This document shows, in pieces, positions 1 to 12,783 of a stretch of DNA of 64,000 bases. This DNA comes from Kingdonia uniflora (lineage: Eukaryota > Streptophyta > Magnoliopsida > Ranunculales > Circaeasteraceae). The stretch covers positions 1-64,000 of the forward strand of contig JACGCM010000604.1 in assembly GCA_014058105.1 (NCBI GenBank), written 5' to 3'. Position 1 is the stretch's first letter; the number at the start of each line of letters is the position of its first letter. Under the pieces are notes generated by a model. It was not told the DNA's origin, did no database searches, and saw only the letters and a program-made list of their open reading frames with translations. The translations under genes were made by a program, and so were the position numbers.

Positions 1-960
1 TTTGTCACCGTTCCATAACAGTCACTATTGTAGAAAATTGCAAACTCTCCGACAGCATATATAGTGTATGAACTCCCAAGGATAATGGAGCCTCCCTTGC
101 TAATTTTAAACACAATATCAAGATGTGACAGTAGGTAGCCGTTTTTTTTGCCCATATAAACTGGCCTTAGCCTTCTTACCGCCATCTCACATCGCCAAAA
201 ATAAATATCAAAGTATGCTGCAAGTGTTATTTGTTAAACTAGGCATGTGCTGAAAAACGAAAGCCTGGCATAAGGTGTTGGGTTCGATTAATCTTTCCTT
301 TCTTCCTGTAGTCGGTTCGGGACACTGAATGAAACACAGATCTAGAGTCAACCGCAATCATTACAATAATTATTTCGGGAAGTACTAATTCACCAGAGAT
401 ACACCCTCCTTTCTGCTTAGAACACGTTGCTGGTGGCCTCGTTTTCTCTTATTCTACTTTTGTTGATGGTGTGCTCAGGAAAGTAATTGAATTGAATTAT
501 TATAAAAATGTTAATATGTTTGATCTTAGGTGGAAGGGTTGGCAGCAACGAGGCCGGTACACTATGGTTGCCTGAACATATGACTTTAGTGAAATGGAAT
601 GGTACTTTTATGCTGGTAAGCGTGAAATTACAGGTCCCCCACTCTTCACTGGTGTCCGATGTCCACGGATGTTTTGTAGTATCCGTGTAATATAAGAAGT
701 GCCGTTACCGAACCTATCTTTTGGTGTGCATTCTATAAATACATTGATGCGCTTTGTTGAGTTGAAAGGTTGATAAAGATTTGCGACTGGCTTGTGTTGT
801 AATGATGAATTTGATCATACTTTGCTGGCACGCGCATTTGTTCATTGTGATTGTTTTATGCTTAAAACTTGAAGCATGGAAGAGGAAGAGTGACATGTGG
901 TGCAATTCTGAAAGATACATTATTTGTTGTTTTCATAAGTCCACAAATTTGTTGCTCATT
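1..960 (+). pseudogene. Decayed 3' end and 3' flank of a second RPT4 copy (copy A)
   Basis: The stretch aligns by eye with 18590-19078 joined to 26327-26790. It covers the last intron, the last exon (about 312-388) and the 3' flank of the RPT4 pseudogene at 14711-18989. The last exon still shows the pattern of the RPT4 C-terminus (KLNEAKK..ST.HYN..FGK) but has several small insertions and no open frame. Shared landmarks are 'gaactcccaaggataatgg', 'agatacaccctcct', 'ctcttattctacttttgtt' and 'aatataagaagtgcc'. The copies differ by frequent 1-8 base indels as well as substitutions. No other RPT4 exon lies inside the window, so the copy may continue to the left. Similarity fades after about 960. 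Confidence 0.75.
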
Positions 961-3900
961 GGCATCGAGATTCTTTGTGCGAAATTTTGTTAGCTTGTCT
1001 TCAAAAGCGGATTGGTGTGGGCTCCACAGAAGTAAGATTCTACTGGTCAAAAGTTTTGGTTTTGTTGTGTTCTCTGTTCTTATGGGTCGCTATCGATATA
1101 TAAAGGAAAATATTTACAAAGGCTGGTTTTTTGGAATTAAGAATGGATCTACTTAGGCTTTGGTTGCAACTACCTAATTGTTGTTGCACTGTTTCATCTA
1201 CACATCTGAGCCCCCTTGGAACATGCTATGATTCTCAGCCAGAATATCGGAAACTTACCACACTTGGAGGAATCTAGGATATACCATGTCTTTAAGGAGC
1301 GCAAATGAGCGTGTATTATTTTCTTGCTTCATATGACTACTTTTGGTGAGGGCTTTTACCGTCCCCTACACAGTGCCTAATGACTCTACTGGTCCATGGA
1401 GTGATGTTAAGTTGGTACCAGAATCGTTACTTATGTCGGTAATTCTGAGGATATTTTCTTATAGACTAATACTTGGTATTATCTGTCTGCCTTAAAGCCC
1501 CTGCCTTGCTCAGCAAGACAAATTACACATAGTTTATGAAGAGGATTTTGTCCAGTGTCGGGTTCTTTGTCTTTCTCCATTGAGATCGTGGGTCCCTGTT
1601 ATTGCCTTTTATGATACCACAACCAGAGTTCGAGTCGGTTTGACATGCTGTGAGCTTCAAAGGCAAACAGTTTTCTTTTAGCCACAAATTGAAATCAGCT
1701 TTTGTGTAGGATAATACATCTCAAAGTTTGAAAAATGGGGGGATGAATTTACAAGTCATTTCTCAGTGAACCAATGCGCTCAATTTTGAATTCATAACAC
1801 TGGCTTCAGGCCGCTGTCTGCTGCTTATTCCGTTTACTCCTCTTGAAGTAGTTTGTCTTTCAATCTTGTAGAACCAAAAGCACTAACCAACTGTATCCTA
1901 ATTTGGGCCATTGCCTAGAAAACAACGATTATTATGATGTTGATTCTAGAACACCGACTCAAGGAAATCTTCACGGTAAATATGGCATCTACAACTTTGA
2001 AATTGTACGAGAAATAGACCAAGTTCGCAATAATTGCGACCGAAGAACATCACCCACTAAATGCAGTTGTATATCACCAAATCAAATCAATAACAACACC
2101 TTTTTCACAGATTCTTAAGTCAGTGTTATTTACTGGATGGGGGTTTATTCAAATGTGACTTCAAGTTTTGTGGCTTAGCAGACTGACCAAAAATTGACTT
2201 ATAGGAGTGTCCAAGATGACCTTTTGGATCTTCAATAAGATGTGAAGATTGGCCTAAGATGATCTTAAATTTAATGACTTGCTAATAAGAGAAACACATT
2301 ACCTTTATAATTTGGATTTGCCTTGGAGATAAAGTTACATAACTAAGAAATCAGTCGAAACGACCATGCTCGCCACTGTGAATACTACCTGCAAACGAAA
2401 CCTGTATATGCACAACGAGAATTAATTAATCTCGAGATATGCATAAACGAGATATTGTCAATGGACGGTAACTCTTTCGTATACATTTTCTTTCATCTGC
2501 TATTTTGGCGTCACCTGGAATGCACATCATAAATTTTTAGTATGACTTACATCACGCTGGCCAAGCTTAGAGTCATATATCCTTGTAACCGAGTTCCTTA
2601 ATAAGTTCCCTCATATTAGGACAGGGTTAGAGATCTTGATAAAAAAGACAGGATTATAATTTTCATGACCCATCCATCTATCAGTGTTTCCAATTTCCGG
2701 AATTATAATTTTTTTGTTCTATCTATCTATATCTTTTCACCAGTTACCAACTATTTTTATTAAGATCTTGATAGAACTAAAGATTAATAAACATGATATC
2801 TGGTAAATAATATCTTGTAAATTTTCATAACAGCTGGAAAACACACCATTTGAAGATCGTGCTTAAAATCAAGCCGATGGGAGAGATTTTTATCTGTTAA
2901 AGTAGGTGCAACCAAGAAGGATATAAAACTGGGGGGAAAACATCATCTAAACTGTAAGACGCCAACGCTTAGAGATGCGGTGAATGGAACAGAACTGATG
3001 TAGAAGGCAATTCTTCAAATTTTGTACCTTTGCAAGGTCTTGTTAATTTGTTCAATTTGAAAAGTGCGAGTCGAAAAACGCAAACCAATAAGTATTCGTG
3101 GACTGGTTATCTATTGTCTCTTACTGAAAAGACGGAAGTCCGTGGACCGTGGGTTGCGAAAAAATATCATTTCCAGTGTCTATGATTGCAGATTTGCCGT
3201 TTGGAAAAGTGATCTTTTTCTCGTGTGTGTTAGGGTTTCTGTACACATAAAGGCACACTTTTGGGCCTAATTTATGTAGAGAAGTTTGTATGATTTTATC
3301 AAGGTAAAGGTGTCGGGTTCTTATACACAAGGGTTCCCTAGTTCATGATACAGAATGATTTACTTCAAGATTGCTGAGCGGGCTGAGTTGTTTGGTTTGA
3401 TAACCAACTATTTGGTTTGTCGTGACTATGCGTATTCATTCATCTTTTGTATATCTAGTCTTACCAAGTTTAACCGCTAAACTATAGGAGGAGACCGACT
3501 TTATGTTTTTTTTAAAGCCTACCCTCTTTAGCTTCGAAACTCATTCAGTTTCACAGCAAGCATTACAATTGGTAGATTTTATAAAACATTGCAACAGTTC
3601 CCCAGTTTTAAACACTATAAAACCACCTGTAAACTCTTTCATATTACATGTATACCATCAAACGAAAAATTGTGCAACATTTTCCTTCCTTGTTTTATAG
3701 ACACTATTAATTCATAAACTTCTTGCAAAACATCACAGAAATTGTGGGCAACACTTGCCCCATTTTCATAGACTATAAACAGGCGATACAAATTCTTCAT
3801 AAACCTGTATAACAATCCATTCAACACAACTACCAGAGCAACACAAACACCAGTAGCAACGGCACAAAATCACTTTCTTTCTCTAACATGGGGGCCATGT

Positions 3901-4865
3901 CCTTAAGTTTTTCATAATATCAAATAACTCATTGATGTATATTGAGGATCACGAAAGCATATAGCCAATGTTCATTGATTGATCACGAAGGAATACTATC
4001 TCTTCTTTCCCTTTTTTTCCAAGTGTCCGCTCTGCGTCGAACATATGGCAATTCTTGGGTATCTCCCTGATGAGTATAAGAAAGCGAGATAGAATGGTTC
4101 ATTCAAATTCCTATAAACGTGAGAAACTCAGAGAAGGATCTTGCAAAATATAAGAAATAAAAGCGTTCAAAATTATACAGTTATACTTGAGTTTTGATAG
4201 GTGTCTTTTTTTACATATCTTAGCGGAACCGTTGCCACACGAATAGAGTTTTTAGAGAGATTATTTATGATTGATGTTACTTTCCATACTCTAATGGCCT
4301 GTCCACAACAGATATACTCTAGCGCACGAGCTGAGGAAAGGATCAAGATACCTGGACCCTATATTTTAGGTATTTTGCGCACAAGGTACATATATGTCTA
4401 TCTCCAAATACGAAAGAAAATGATCTCCAAGGGGGATGGGTTAGGAGCTCCTCAATTCTGTCTGGCTAATAACAAACTGTGTACGCGCAACCATTATATA
4501 AAGCCGAAAGATGTGATCCTTTAGAGGACCTCTTTGTCATACGTTGAATGCTTCAGGTCAGAAAAGCTGACGACTTAGGCATGATTCTAAGAAAAAACTA
4601 TTTGTCCAAGTGAATGCTAAAAAAAAAAAAAAAAGCAGAATTGTTGTTAAATACTTACACTAAAGATGGATTAAGCGCAGGCACGGAGAGGCATAAATGG
4701 ACATTTGGGCTGATCACCATGTGTAAAGGTTTATTTGTTCCATTTCGTGTTTGTGGTGGAGTCTCGTGGATTGTCTCAGTCGAAGACACTAAAAAATAAG
4801 ATCACTGGACATAAGTTAAGTAGAATCTCACTGATAAAATTGAGAGCTTTTCCATATGTAATTTT

Positions 4866-5010
4866 CGTTTGAACGAGTTTTCTTGGTCGTTCGAAACGAG
4901 TTGACCTGTCCCGCCTAAAATTTGGCCATAGACCATTTTTCGTTCGAAACGAGTTTTCAATGTCCTCTTGAAATTTGGCACTCATAGACATTGTCGTTCG
5001 AACAAGTCTT
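4866..5010. repeat. Cluster of degenerate CGTTCGAACG boxes
   Basis: Four boxes close to CGTTCGAACG occur here: cgtttgaacgag, cgttcgaaacgag twice, and cgttcgaacaag. The same palindrome occurs in perfect form four times inside the solo LTR at 12784-13609. This may be a relic of a related LTR, but no LTR ends were found around it. Confidence 0.4.
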
Positions 5011-7707
5011 CTTAATTCCTTTTTCATGGACAGTAAGCATCGACCGAATCTTACTTTTGAAAGAGCTTCGCATCGTCCATGTTGGATATTCCATTACTGA
5101 ATCTTTCCTAAATGCTTCACACCAAAATGTGTTTTTGTTCAAACCTGGACTTGGCAAAATCTATGTGATAGTCCACACATTTCTCAATCCTGTAAATGTC
5201 ATTCCCACCACACCGCTTGACTTCATTTGGCTTCCATGTTCTAGCATACAAAGGCATATCAAAGACTGGCGTAGTGTGGCGCATTAATTCACCCAGCCCA
5301 CCAAGAACTATAACACATTCCGAGGGCTCGTCGACTGAAAAGTCTGTCTCGACATGCGTAGTCGATATTAGAAGCAATCGTTCTAGAAGTAGGTGTTGTA
5401 CTCGGCAATGATAATCACTTGTGTTTCCTAAAGGAATCGAGGTATTTGCATTCGTTGGGCGACAATGTTCTCCGGAAATATTGTTGGTATGGTTAAAAGG
5501 CTTGGTCAAGGAAGAAAATACAGTCATTCCGTGTGGATGGTTGCCCATTCAATATAGAAGGCAGTAAACGTCATGTAGGCGCCATTACAACCGAACAAAA
5601 TTTTATTACCAAAATGTTCAATAGTTGAACGAACAATCGTTATTGATAAGATTGATTGTGATTTGCCGAGCACCTGCTCTGCCGCAGACTCAACACATCC
5701 GGATAACCTTAGCCGTCCAAATGTCAAGTCTTGTGTGGACTAAATAAATGTGCCAAGCGTGTTCAGGGACAGTGTCGTTTGTTGCAAGGAACGAACAAGT
5801 GGGTTGTGAACGACACAGTCATCAATGAGTCATGGTATTCGAAGATTTGTGGTGGATGATTTTCTTTCCACTTCAATGTATGGGAACTGACACAGCTCTG
5901 GGCATGTCCCCCCAATTGTGTTTGGTGTCAAAGTGTTCCAAACACCAACTTAGCCTATTTTCCCTCACCCGCTTACATATTATGGACCCATTGCGAGGCG
6001 GCCATCACTCCATTAATCGTTACAAGTTCCGTGATTTCCCTCCATTCGAAATCGACATCTATTTTATCCTCGAGATCGTTCATCAATAGGATTGTAGTGT
6101 GACATTGTGCCTCTTTAAACCTCAAGCTCAGTATCGTGGTTGCCCAAGTTTGAAAACTTGCACACCTTTGCTTCATCAAGGTCGTGTTTGTAATGGTGTC
6201 TAAGTAACACTTTGCCCCGTTTACAAACGCTTCCTCCCCATTCGTTAGCTAATACCGTTAAACCTCAGGGTTCTATAATCTCACATGAACTATCGGAAAT
6301 ATTATAACAATGATCAGTCACACGTAGTCAAATGCTACAACAATTTTTTGAGTAATATGTCTCTTGGTGCCATATCTAGTAGTGAAGTACTGCTCATAAT
6401 AAAATGAGACGATTCAATATCTCAATGGAAAGCTCAACCAGTGTCCATCATTTTCCACATTTTTATTGATTGGCTCACGTCTTATTGTCTACGCCAACAG
6501 TGTTTTGTCGCCCCATAACAAAAGTATAACCATCTTTCTAGCAGATGGTACTAAAGAGGTACCCCATCAACAAATGATAAAACCTTCTTGTGCTGAAAAC
6601 AATCTCCCTCTGTTACAGTTTTCATTTCAACAATGCATTTATTTCAACGTGTTCGAGCCCAACAGCCCACGTGGCTACTCCTCGGCTCACCCAAATATTC
6701 GTACCAGGTGACTGATGTAGAAAACATCGAACACACACATCCTTACACGCCGAAATAAGATACCGGGCTACTCTTCATTGTCATTGTCGTTGGGGTTGAA
6801 CAAGTGTGGAACCCCTGCCCAAACTGGCTATTAAAATCTTTAATTGAAAAACAAACTATGCATTTGGCACGACAAGATAGGGGCGCTCACGTTATGTTTG
6901 TGGTATCGAAAACACATCGTTATGCTACTAGTAATTTATATCTCAAAAGAAATATATGAAGGACTGCTCGGTATACCTCAAATGGGAGCGGTGGGCACCT
7001 AATCAATACCTCCCTCTCGATCCAAGTTTTCTCGATATCTCAACGCGGGCGGGGTACTTATAACATTTTGGGGGGTGATCCTACTCTTTATAGGGTTGTA
7101 GTGTTGTTGGTGCCTCTTTGACTAAACATTATTCGAGCGCTGGTATCTCTTATGCACATTAAAAAAGTGTGCCAGTTCGTGTGATCCCAGTTGATGAGAA
7201 TGGGGTTGTCGTCCAAGACGCATACTTTATGAATAAAGACACTGTGATTAGGTTATATCACTTAAACATTCATGTACTTCTCTCACTCTCAATGTTTTAG
7301 TTTCGTCGAGCCTTATTGGACCGGGTACCTGATTATCGTTGATCAAACAAGGGACATGCGTATTTTTTGGTGTGAACTTCATCTTATTATGGTGTTGCTA
7401 GAAAAACAGAAATGTGTCCTCAAGGCTCCAGTCAATTAAAGCAGGAGTATGGTGGATGCCACTTGAACACTGAATTAATTTTGATTCAACCTTCCTTCAG
7501 GAGCTTGGTTTCATTCTTCTAAACAGCTCTCAAAGCTAGGTGTTTAACATAACTGGGCGGGCCACATAGTTTTACGGTTAATCCGTGTATTCCAATTTCT
7601 TGATGAGCAGACATTGAAAAGATTACCCCAGTGTTCATCCTTTCTTCGTCCGCAACATTCACGGTTGCTCGTCCTCGGTCAACTCTAAGATGTTGTCGTG
7701 TTCTCTA

Positions 7708-7740
7708 CTAAAGATCACAATTGCGAGATGTGATCTTTAG
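7708..7740. repeat. Perfect 12-bp hairpin
   Basis: CTAAAGATCACA is followed by a 9-base spacer and its exact reverse complement TGTGATCTTTAG. No gene lies next to it. It may be the relic of a short inverted-repeat element or chance. Confidence 0.5.
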
Positions 7741-8458
7741 CGAAAGTAGCTAGGTCAACAGGCCCTTGCCCACTTTCGGGGACAAACTAACTGTCATCTT
7801 CCTTCCGTTTAACTTGGGAGGAGTGCGTTGAAGGATATGCTGAAGAATAGTCAATACAAGCCTCACAAGCTCATCTAAGAGTTGTTAAGCATACACTCTT
7901 TTCCTATGTCAACTCCTGTAACAAATGAATCCCATAATTACTGTAAACTCATTTCCATGATATTAGTTTGAATCTGTAACTGAATGTCCTCTAAAATTAA
8001 AATCAGTCTCTCACTGCACATAAGGTGTGGAGATGTTGATAGCAACAACAATAACCATATATACCTCTGTAAATTTGAAGAAAAAATTTAACAGCACATA
8101 AACTCCCAAGTCGAGAAACACCTCATCGACTCACACGTTTAGCTTATTCTCACTGCAATTAAAATAGAGAAGAAACATAGGAATCATGAATTACAATGTT
8201 AAGCAACATTATCTTACAATCAAAATGCTGAGAATATGTAAAATAAATCAAAAGGGGGAAAGGAGATCTAAATTCATCTTAAAACCCTAGCTTGGTTTTG
8301 CAATAATTCATGCGATTTGCTTTGTACCTGCGAAACCTCAATATCAAGAAACTCGTTAGGTGAAGAGAAAAAAAAAATTCATTCCACAAACACTAATCCA
8401 AAAACCCCATTTGACATTTATCAGCAAAATCATTCAAACCATCAAATGAGGGCTATGG

Positions 8459-8970
8459 GGGTGTTTGTTTACAAGTGTTGAATGCTGAACATTTTGAAGT
8501 GTTGAATGCTGAATGCTTTGAATTGTTGAATATTATGGTGTTTTATTTTCAAAAGGGTTTTGAATGCCAATAAATGTCTTAAATACCCTTGTTATAAAAA
8601 TAATGCAAGTTGCACCATTACTACTACTACTACCACCATCACATTTACCGTCACATATACATATTTCTCAATCCAAATAATTTTTAGAATACTTAGATGT
8701 TTGCTGCGAGGGACTTGAGAGAGAGAAATCATTGTTGAAAATTTTCATGGGCGCTAGTCAAATAATTTTTTTGTGGGTGATGAGAGGTAATATAGGGAGA
8801 CAAATAAAAGAGGAGTGTTTAATGGCTAGTAAGCTAGTCAAAACAACTTACTAGTTTTGGCTTACTAACAACTGCTTACTAGCTAGTAATCCAAAAACGA
8901 AACACCACTTCAAATGTTTAATATTTTTACTATGAACTTCAGTAAGCAGTAAACCAATAAACAAACACCC
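8459..8970. mobile_element. Candidate MITE with GGGTGTTTGTTTA termini
   Basis: The left end reads GGGTGTTTGTTTAC and the right end reads ATAAACAAACACCC, an inverted repeat of about 13 bases enclosing roughly 510 bp. Just inside the left end the phrase gtgttgaatgctgaa is repeated. Near the right end, 'agctagt' and 'cttact' words recur in both orientations. GGG..GTTTGTTT termini are common in plant hAT and Harbinger derivatives. I found no convincing target duplication (ATG occurs at both borders with one extra G on the left), so the superfamily is open. It has no coding capacity. Confidence 0.5.
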
Positions 8971-9571
8971 ATGAGAATCAAATATCATTTCAGTAAAACC
9001 AATTAAATTATCAAATAAAAAAACAAAAGTAAACATTAGCATTAACACCTCAACAATCATTGCTCTGGTTCTTTGCTACAACAGTCATCCCAACAACAAG
9101 CGTAAACAAGCTTACGCTTCTCAACAATGGTGGAACTGAACTCAACCCGATAACAACAGCACCTCAATTCAACTTCTTCTCAATCATCCCAGCTAAGACC
9201 AAGTGCAAGAGAAGGTCCACTAGAGGTCACAACAATACTTTATCTCTCCTTTGTATCTCATCTAAACTTGAAAACCAAACTCAAACAACACTAACCCAAT
9301 CTAAGAAATCCCCAAAAAAGATTTTCCAAAACCAAATTCTAAGTTTTTTTTTTTGAGATTGGGTGTATTTCCTAAAATTGTCATTTATAGAGCCCAACCA
9401 AGCATTAGTACATCCTAAATATCGGATGCAAAACCGAAAAGTGGGATTCCCTAAACCAAAAAATGGGATACCAAGTAGGGTTATCGGATTCGGAATTGAA
9501 TTCGAATCTGAACTAATACAAAACCCGTCCGATTTCTACAAAGCCTTTGGAAGTAATTTTCTCTCTTTTAA
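8971..9571. other. Gap between two elements, no firm gene
   Basis: A plus-strand open frame of 98 codons (9060-9356) is rich in Ser, Thr and Asn and resembles a plastid presequence in composition, but nothing recognisable follows it. Positions 9485-9560 contain 'gaactaatacaaaacccgtcc' and neighbouring text that recur in RPT4 intron 1 (about 14860-14925). A short sequence is therefore shared between the left flank of the large foldback element and the pseudogene to its right. Confidence 0.35.
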
Positions 9572-9742
9572 GGGGACGGATTCGGGGACCCTAAGAAAGG
9601 TGACCCTAAGCAGACCCTAAAGGAGATCCACTCATCTAATAGAGATGAGTGGCTAAGATAAATTGAGTTTTTATTATAGAGGAAATGAGGTGGTATTGTG
9701 GCAATGAGGTGGCTTCTCACTTCTTCTTCTTTTCTCTCTCTC

Positions 9743-9786
<44 letters not shown>

Positions 9787-10030
9787 ATGAGGTGGCACTT
9801 TATCACTCCCCGCTATTATTATTTTTAATTTGAGAAGGAAACAACTCTCTCTACTCTCTCACCGTACATCTCTCTCTCACTCTCATATTTACCATTACCA
9901 ACGAAATTCAAAACACAAAATCCTTCAAAATCCATTCCCAAAGAAAGCATATGCGATTTTTGCCTTTGGTTTAAGAAATAACCTGCGACTCCCACAAAAC
10001 CACTAGCAATCGATCGAAAGAAGAGATTAG
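9572..10030 (+). repeat. Outer left arm of the foldback element
   Basis: Reverse-complement match to 14385-14652. Shared phrases include 'ctctcaccgtac', 'ccattaccaac', 'aaatccattccca' and 'actagcaatcgatcg'. The arm is longer than its partner because it also holds a TC/TCTG microsatellite. Confidence 0.75.
9733..9786. repeat. TC/TCTG microsatellite
   Basis: A run of TC repeats encloses six TCTG units and returns to TC repeats. It sits inside the left arm of the foldback element and explains part of the length difference between the arms. Confidence 0.9.
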
Positions 10031-11569
10031 AGTTTGTGGAACTACTCAAAAACACGAAGCTGTAATTTTGTTGGGTTTGTATGTTGGTAGTTGTATGTTA
10101 ATTCTTATGGGTTAAAGTAATTGTATGCTGGGACCCCTTGTATATTTTCCCTTTTATTTATGTTGTTTGTTAAATTTCTAGGGTTTCAGATCTGAAATGG
10201 TTTTCTTTCTGAAGAACAACGATTTCTCAATCCCAAACAACAGTTCCCCACTTGTCTGATCCCCTAAAAAAGAACATAAATAACTGGAGTAGTATTTTTA
10301 TTCTTAAACATTAACCACAAATCCCAGATGCAATTGTCGATGTATAAGGGTAGTTGACAATGTTATAGAATATTATGAACCAACCCTAATTCTTAGTATG
10401 TTATTTCAATGTGCTCCCCAATATGTGAACCTATGTGGTTATTTGTTGTAGTTGATAACCCATTGCTTCCCATGTAAAACATTTACTTTTGTAGACTATA
10501 TGTACCCTATATGGCATGCTTTATGTTGATAACTTCTAGCTTCCAATGTATAACATCTAATTTTGTCGACTATATGCCCTGATCAACAATAGGGTTTTGG
10601 GCATGTAATGCTTATAGGTTGTCAACAATGTTGCAGATTATTGTGAACCCTACCAAATTATGCATATGTTATTTCAATGTCCCCTCCTAGTATGTGAATC
10701 TATGTGATTGTGTGTTGTAGTTTATAACCCCTAGCTTCCGATGTAAAACTTCTACTTTTGTGGACTATATGTCATACTTTATATTAATAACTATTAGCTT
10801 CCAATGTAAAACATCTAATTTTTTCGATTATATGCCATGCTCGACAATATGGTATGGGTATATAGTGTTTATGATCATCTTGATTGTCATGTAATCCATT
10901 AATTGATAATTCTTCTACTTTAATTGCATTGTTCACAAAGTTTCAATATCCGGGGTGAGAAAGTGTATGATTCGTTCAATATCGTTGTTGAGAAGGTGTA
11001 TGATTCATTTTTGTATGCTTTTTTGGTTTGGTCATCAAAATGTGGAGTAAAGGCACATGGGCATTTGTTAGCTACAAACTATTACTTGAAATATAAGTGG
11101 TTTTGACTTAATTTCCTACTTGAAATTGGTTATTCTTTCCATTATGTGTTGTTCTAATTATTTTTAGATTGTCAATATACAGGCCAACTCGACAATTTAA
11201 ATATGTTTTTGTCGTTTAGCTAGAATAGTCGACAATTTTGATTCATTATACCAGGTGAGTTTTATCTGGATGTGCATTACTCGGCAATAAATACACACCC
11301 ATGCATATATAACATTCTCGTTGACATCGAGCATTCGACAATTAAGTACAAAAAATACAATTAATCGGCATTACAATGGATACAAACTCACACTACTAAA
11401 TTATCATAATCCATAAACTGAGAAGGGCAAAATCAATTTCAACTTCGAATACATAGTAAATCAATGTAGTTACAATACAATTTAGGAGTTTCTCAAATAG
11501 TTATGAATATCTCAGTAATGAAAGCAAATACATAGATCTTAAAGCAAAAAAATGCAAATACAACTCATT

Positions 11570-12145
11570 TCCTTATGATTTTCCTAGATGTCATGGTTCT
11601 CGTGGTTGTCTTGCAATGGTTGAATCTATTTGAAAATTCTAAACCCTAATGTCATTGCGGGGGATCTAAAAGTACAAAACATGACTTAATAAAACATAAC
11701 AAAATCATAAAGTAAACATAAATTAGTTTAGAATTGATGTATAATTGTCGATGTGCTACATATGAGATAATTTATTATCGATCACCAGTGCAATCGATAA
11801 TGTATTATCGATGTCTCATATAATCCTCAAATGTTTGTCGATCCCATAATGAAATACATTGATCTTAAAGTGAAAAAAACCCAAATGCAACATATCTTTC
11901 TGATTTCCCTAGATGTCGTGGTTCTCGTGGTTATCTTGCAATGGTTGGACCTATTTGAAAATTTTAAGGGATCTCGAATTCTAAACCCCATTGCCAATGC
12001 AAAAAAACCCAAATACAACATATATTTATGATTTCCCTAGATGTCGTGGTTCTCGTGGTTATCTTGCAATGGTTGGACCCATTTAAAATTTTTAAGGGAT
12101 CTCGAATTCTAAACCCCATTGCCAATACGAGGGTTCTGAAAGTAC
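11570..12145 (+). repeat. Three direct repeats at the centre of the foldback element
   Basis: A unit of about 120 bp containing 'ctagatgtcgtggttctcg', 'atcttgcaatggttgga' and 'aattctaaacccc' occurs three times (near 11575, 11900 and 12027). The last two copies are the most alike. Between copies one and two lie several ATCGATAAT palindromic words. The longer context (tacaaaacataacttaata..aattgtcgatgt) is also shared by copies one and three, which suggests a larger duplication with a later internal one. Confidence 0.75.
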
Positions 12146-12783
12146 AAAGCATAACTTAATACAACATAACAAAATCATATAACAAATAGAAATTATTTTA
12201 GAATTGACGTATAATTGTCGATGTACTACATAAACGACAATTTATTATCGATCACTAGTGCAATCATTGTCAATGTCCCATATAATCCATAAATGATTGT
12301 TACAAACGAGACTCTTACAACCTTTAGTAGATTCTGATTATCTACCTTGTCATTATCCTTCTCAGTCAACTCAACCTGTGGTTCTTTAGAAATCTGTATT
12401 CCCTCATTCATGTTCTTTCTTCTTTTAGGCATTCATGGTTGTTTGTTGAAGTTAGGGTGTCCAGGATCTTGTCGTTCTGCCTCACGTTTTTTCCTAGTTG
12501 AGATTGTTTGAGGTATCTTCCCTTTCATTGCTTATCTCTAAAAAACATTATAGGTCAAAAAAATGTGAGCTTAATGATACAAACATTATAATTAAAGTAT
12601 AAGAATTGTCGATTAATCCATTATACGACAATCTGGCATCTTCATACGTACTGTATACCAAATACCATATTGTCATTCATGGCATGTATTCGAAAAAAAC
12701 AAATGTTTCATATTGGAATCTAGGAGTTATCAACATAAAACATGGCATATAAGGGAGCATATAGTCCACAAAAGTAGATGTTT

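Larger units (their letters stand above)
961..8458. other. Long stretch without recognisable genes
   Basis: I read both strands and found no protein family, LTR, terminal inverted repeat or RNA gene I can support. Open frames are short (at most 143 codons, minus strand 5117-5548), overlap each other on both strands, and show no family pattern. Small items are an A-run at 4619-4634, a cluster of degenerate CGTTCGAA boxes near 4866-5010, and a 12-bp hairpin at 7708-7740. The minus-strand frames between 5000 and 6200 could be remains of an old element, but I cannot assign them. The part next to copy A (960-2200) is probably further old RPT4 flank. Confidence 0.5.

Noticed and set aside
4201..4524. 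107-codon plus-strand frame as a gene
   Set aside because: No recognisable pattern, no splice context, and base composition like the surroundings.
5117..5727. Minus-strand open frames of 143 and 67 codons as a possible transposase
   Set aside because: No family motif in any frame, plus-strand frames overlap them equally, and no element ends lie nearby.
11270..11400. Possible CRISPR-like regular repeats in the foldback element
   Set aside because: Repeat units are long, decayed and part of an inverted-repeat transposon; the DNA is plant nuclear.
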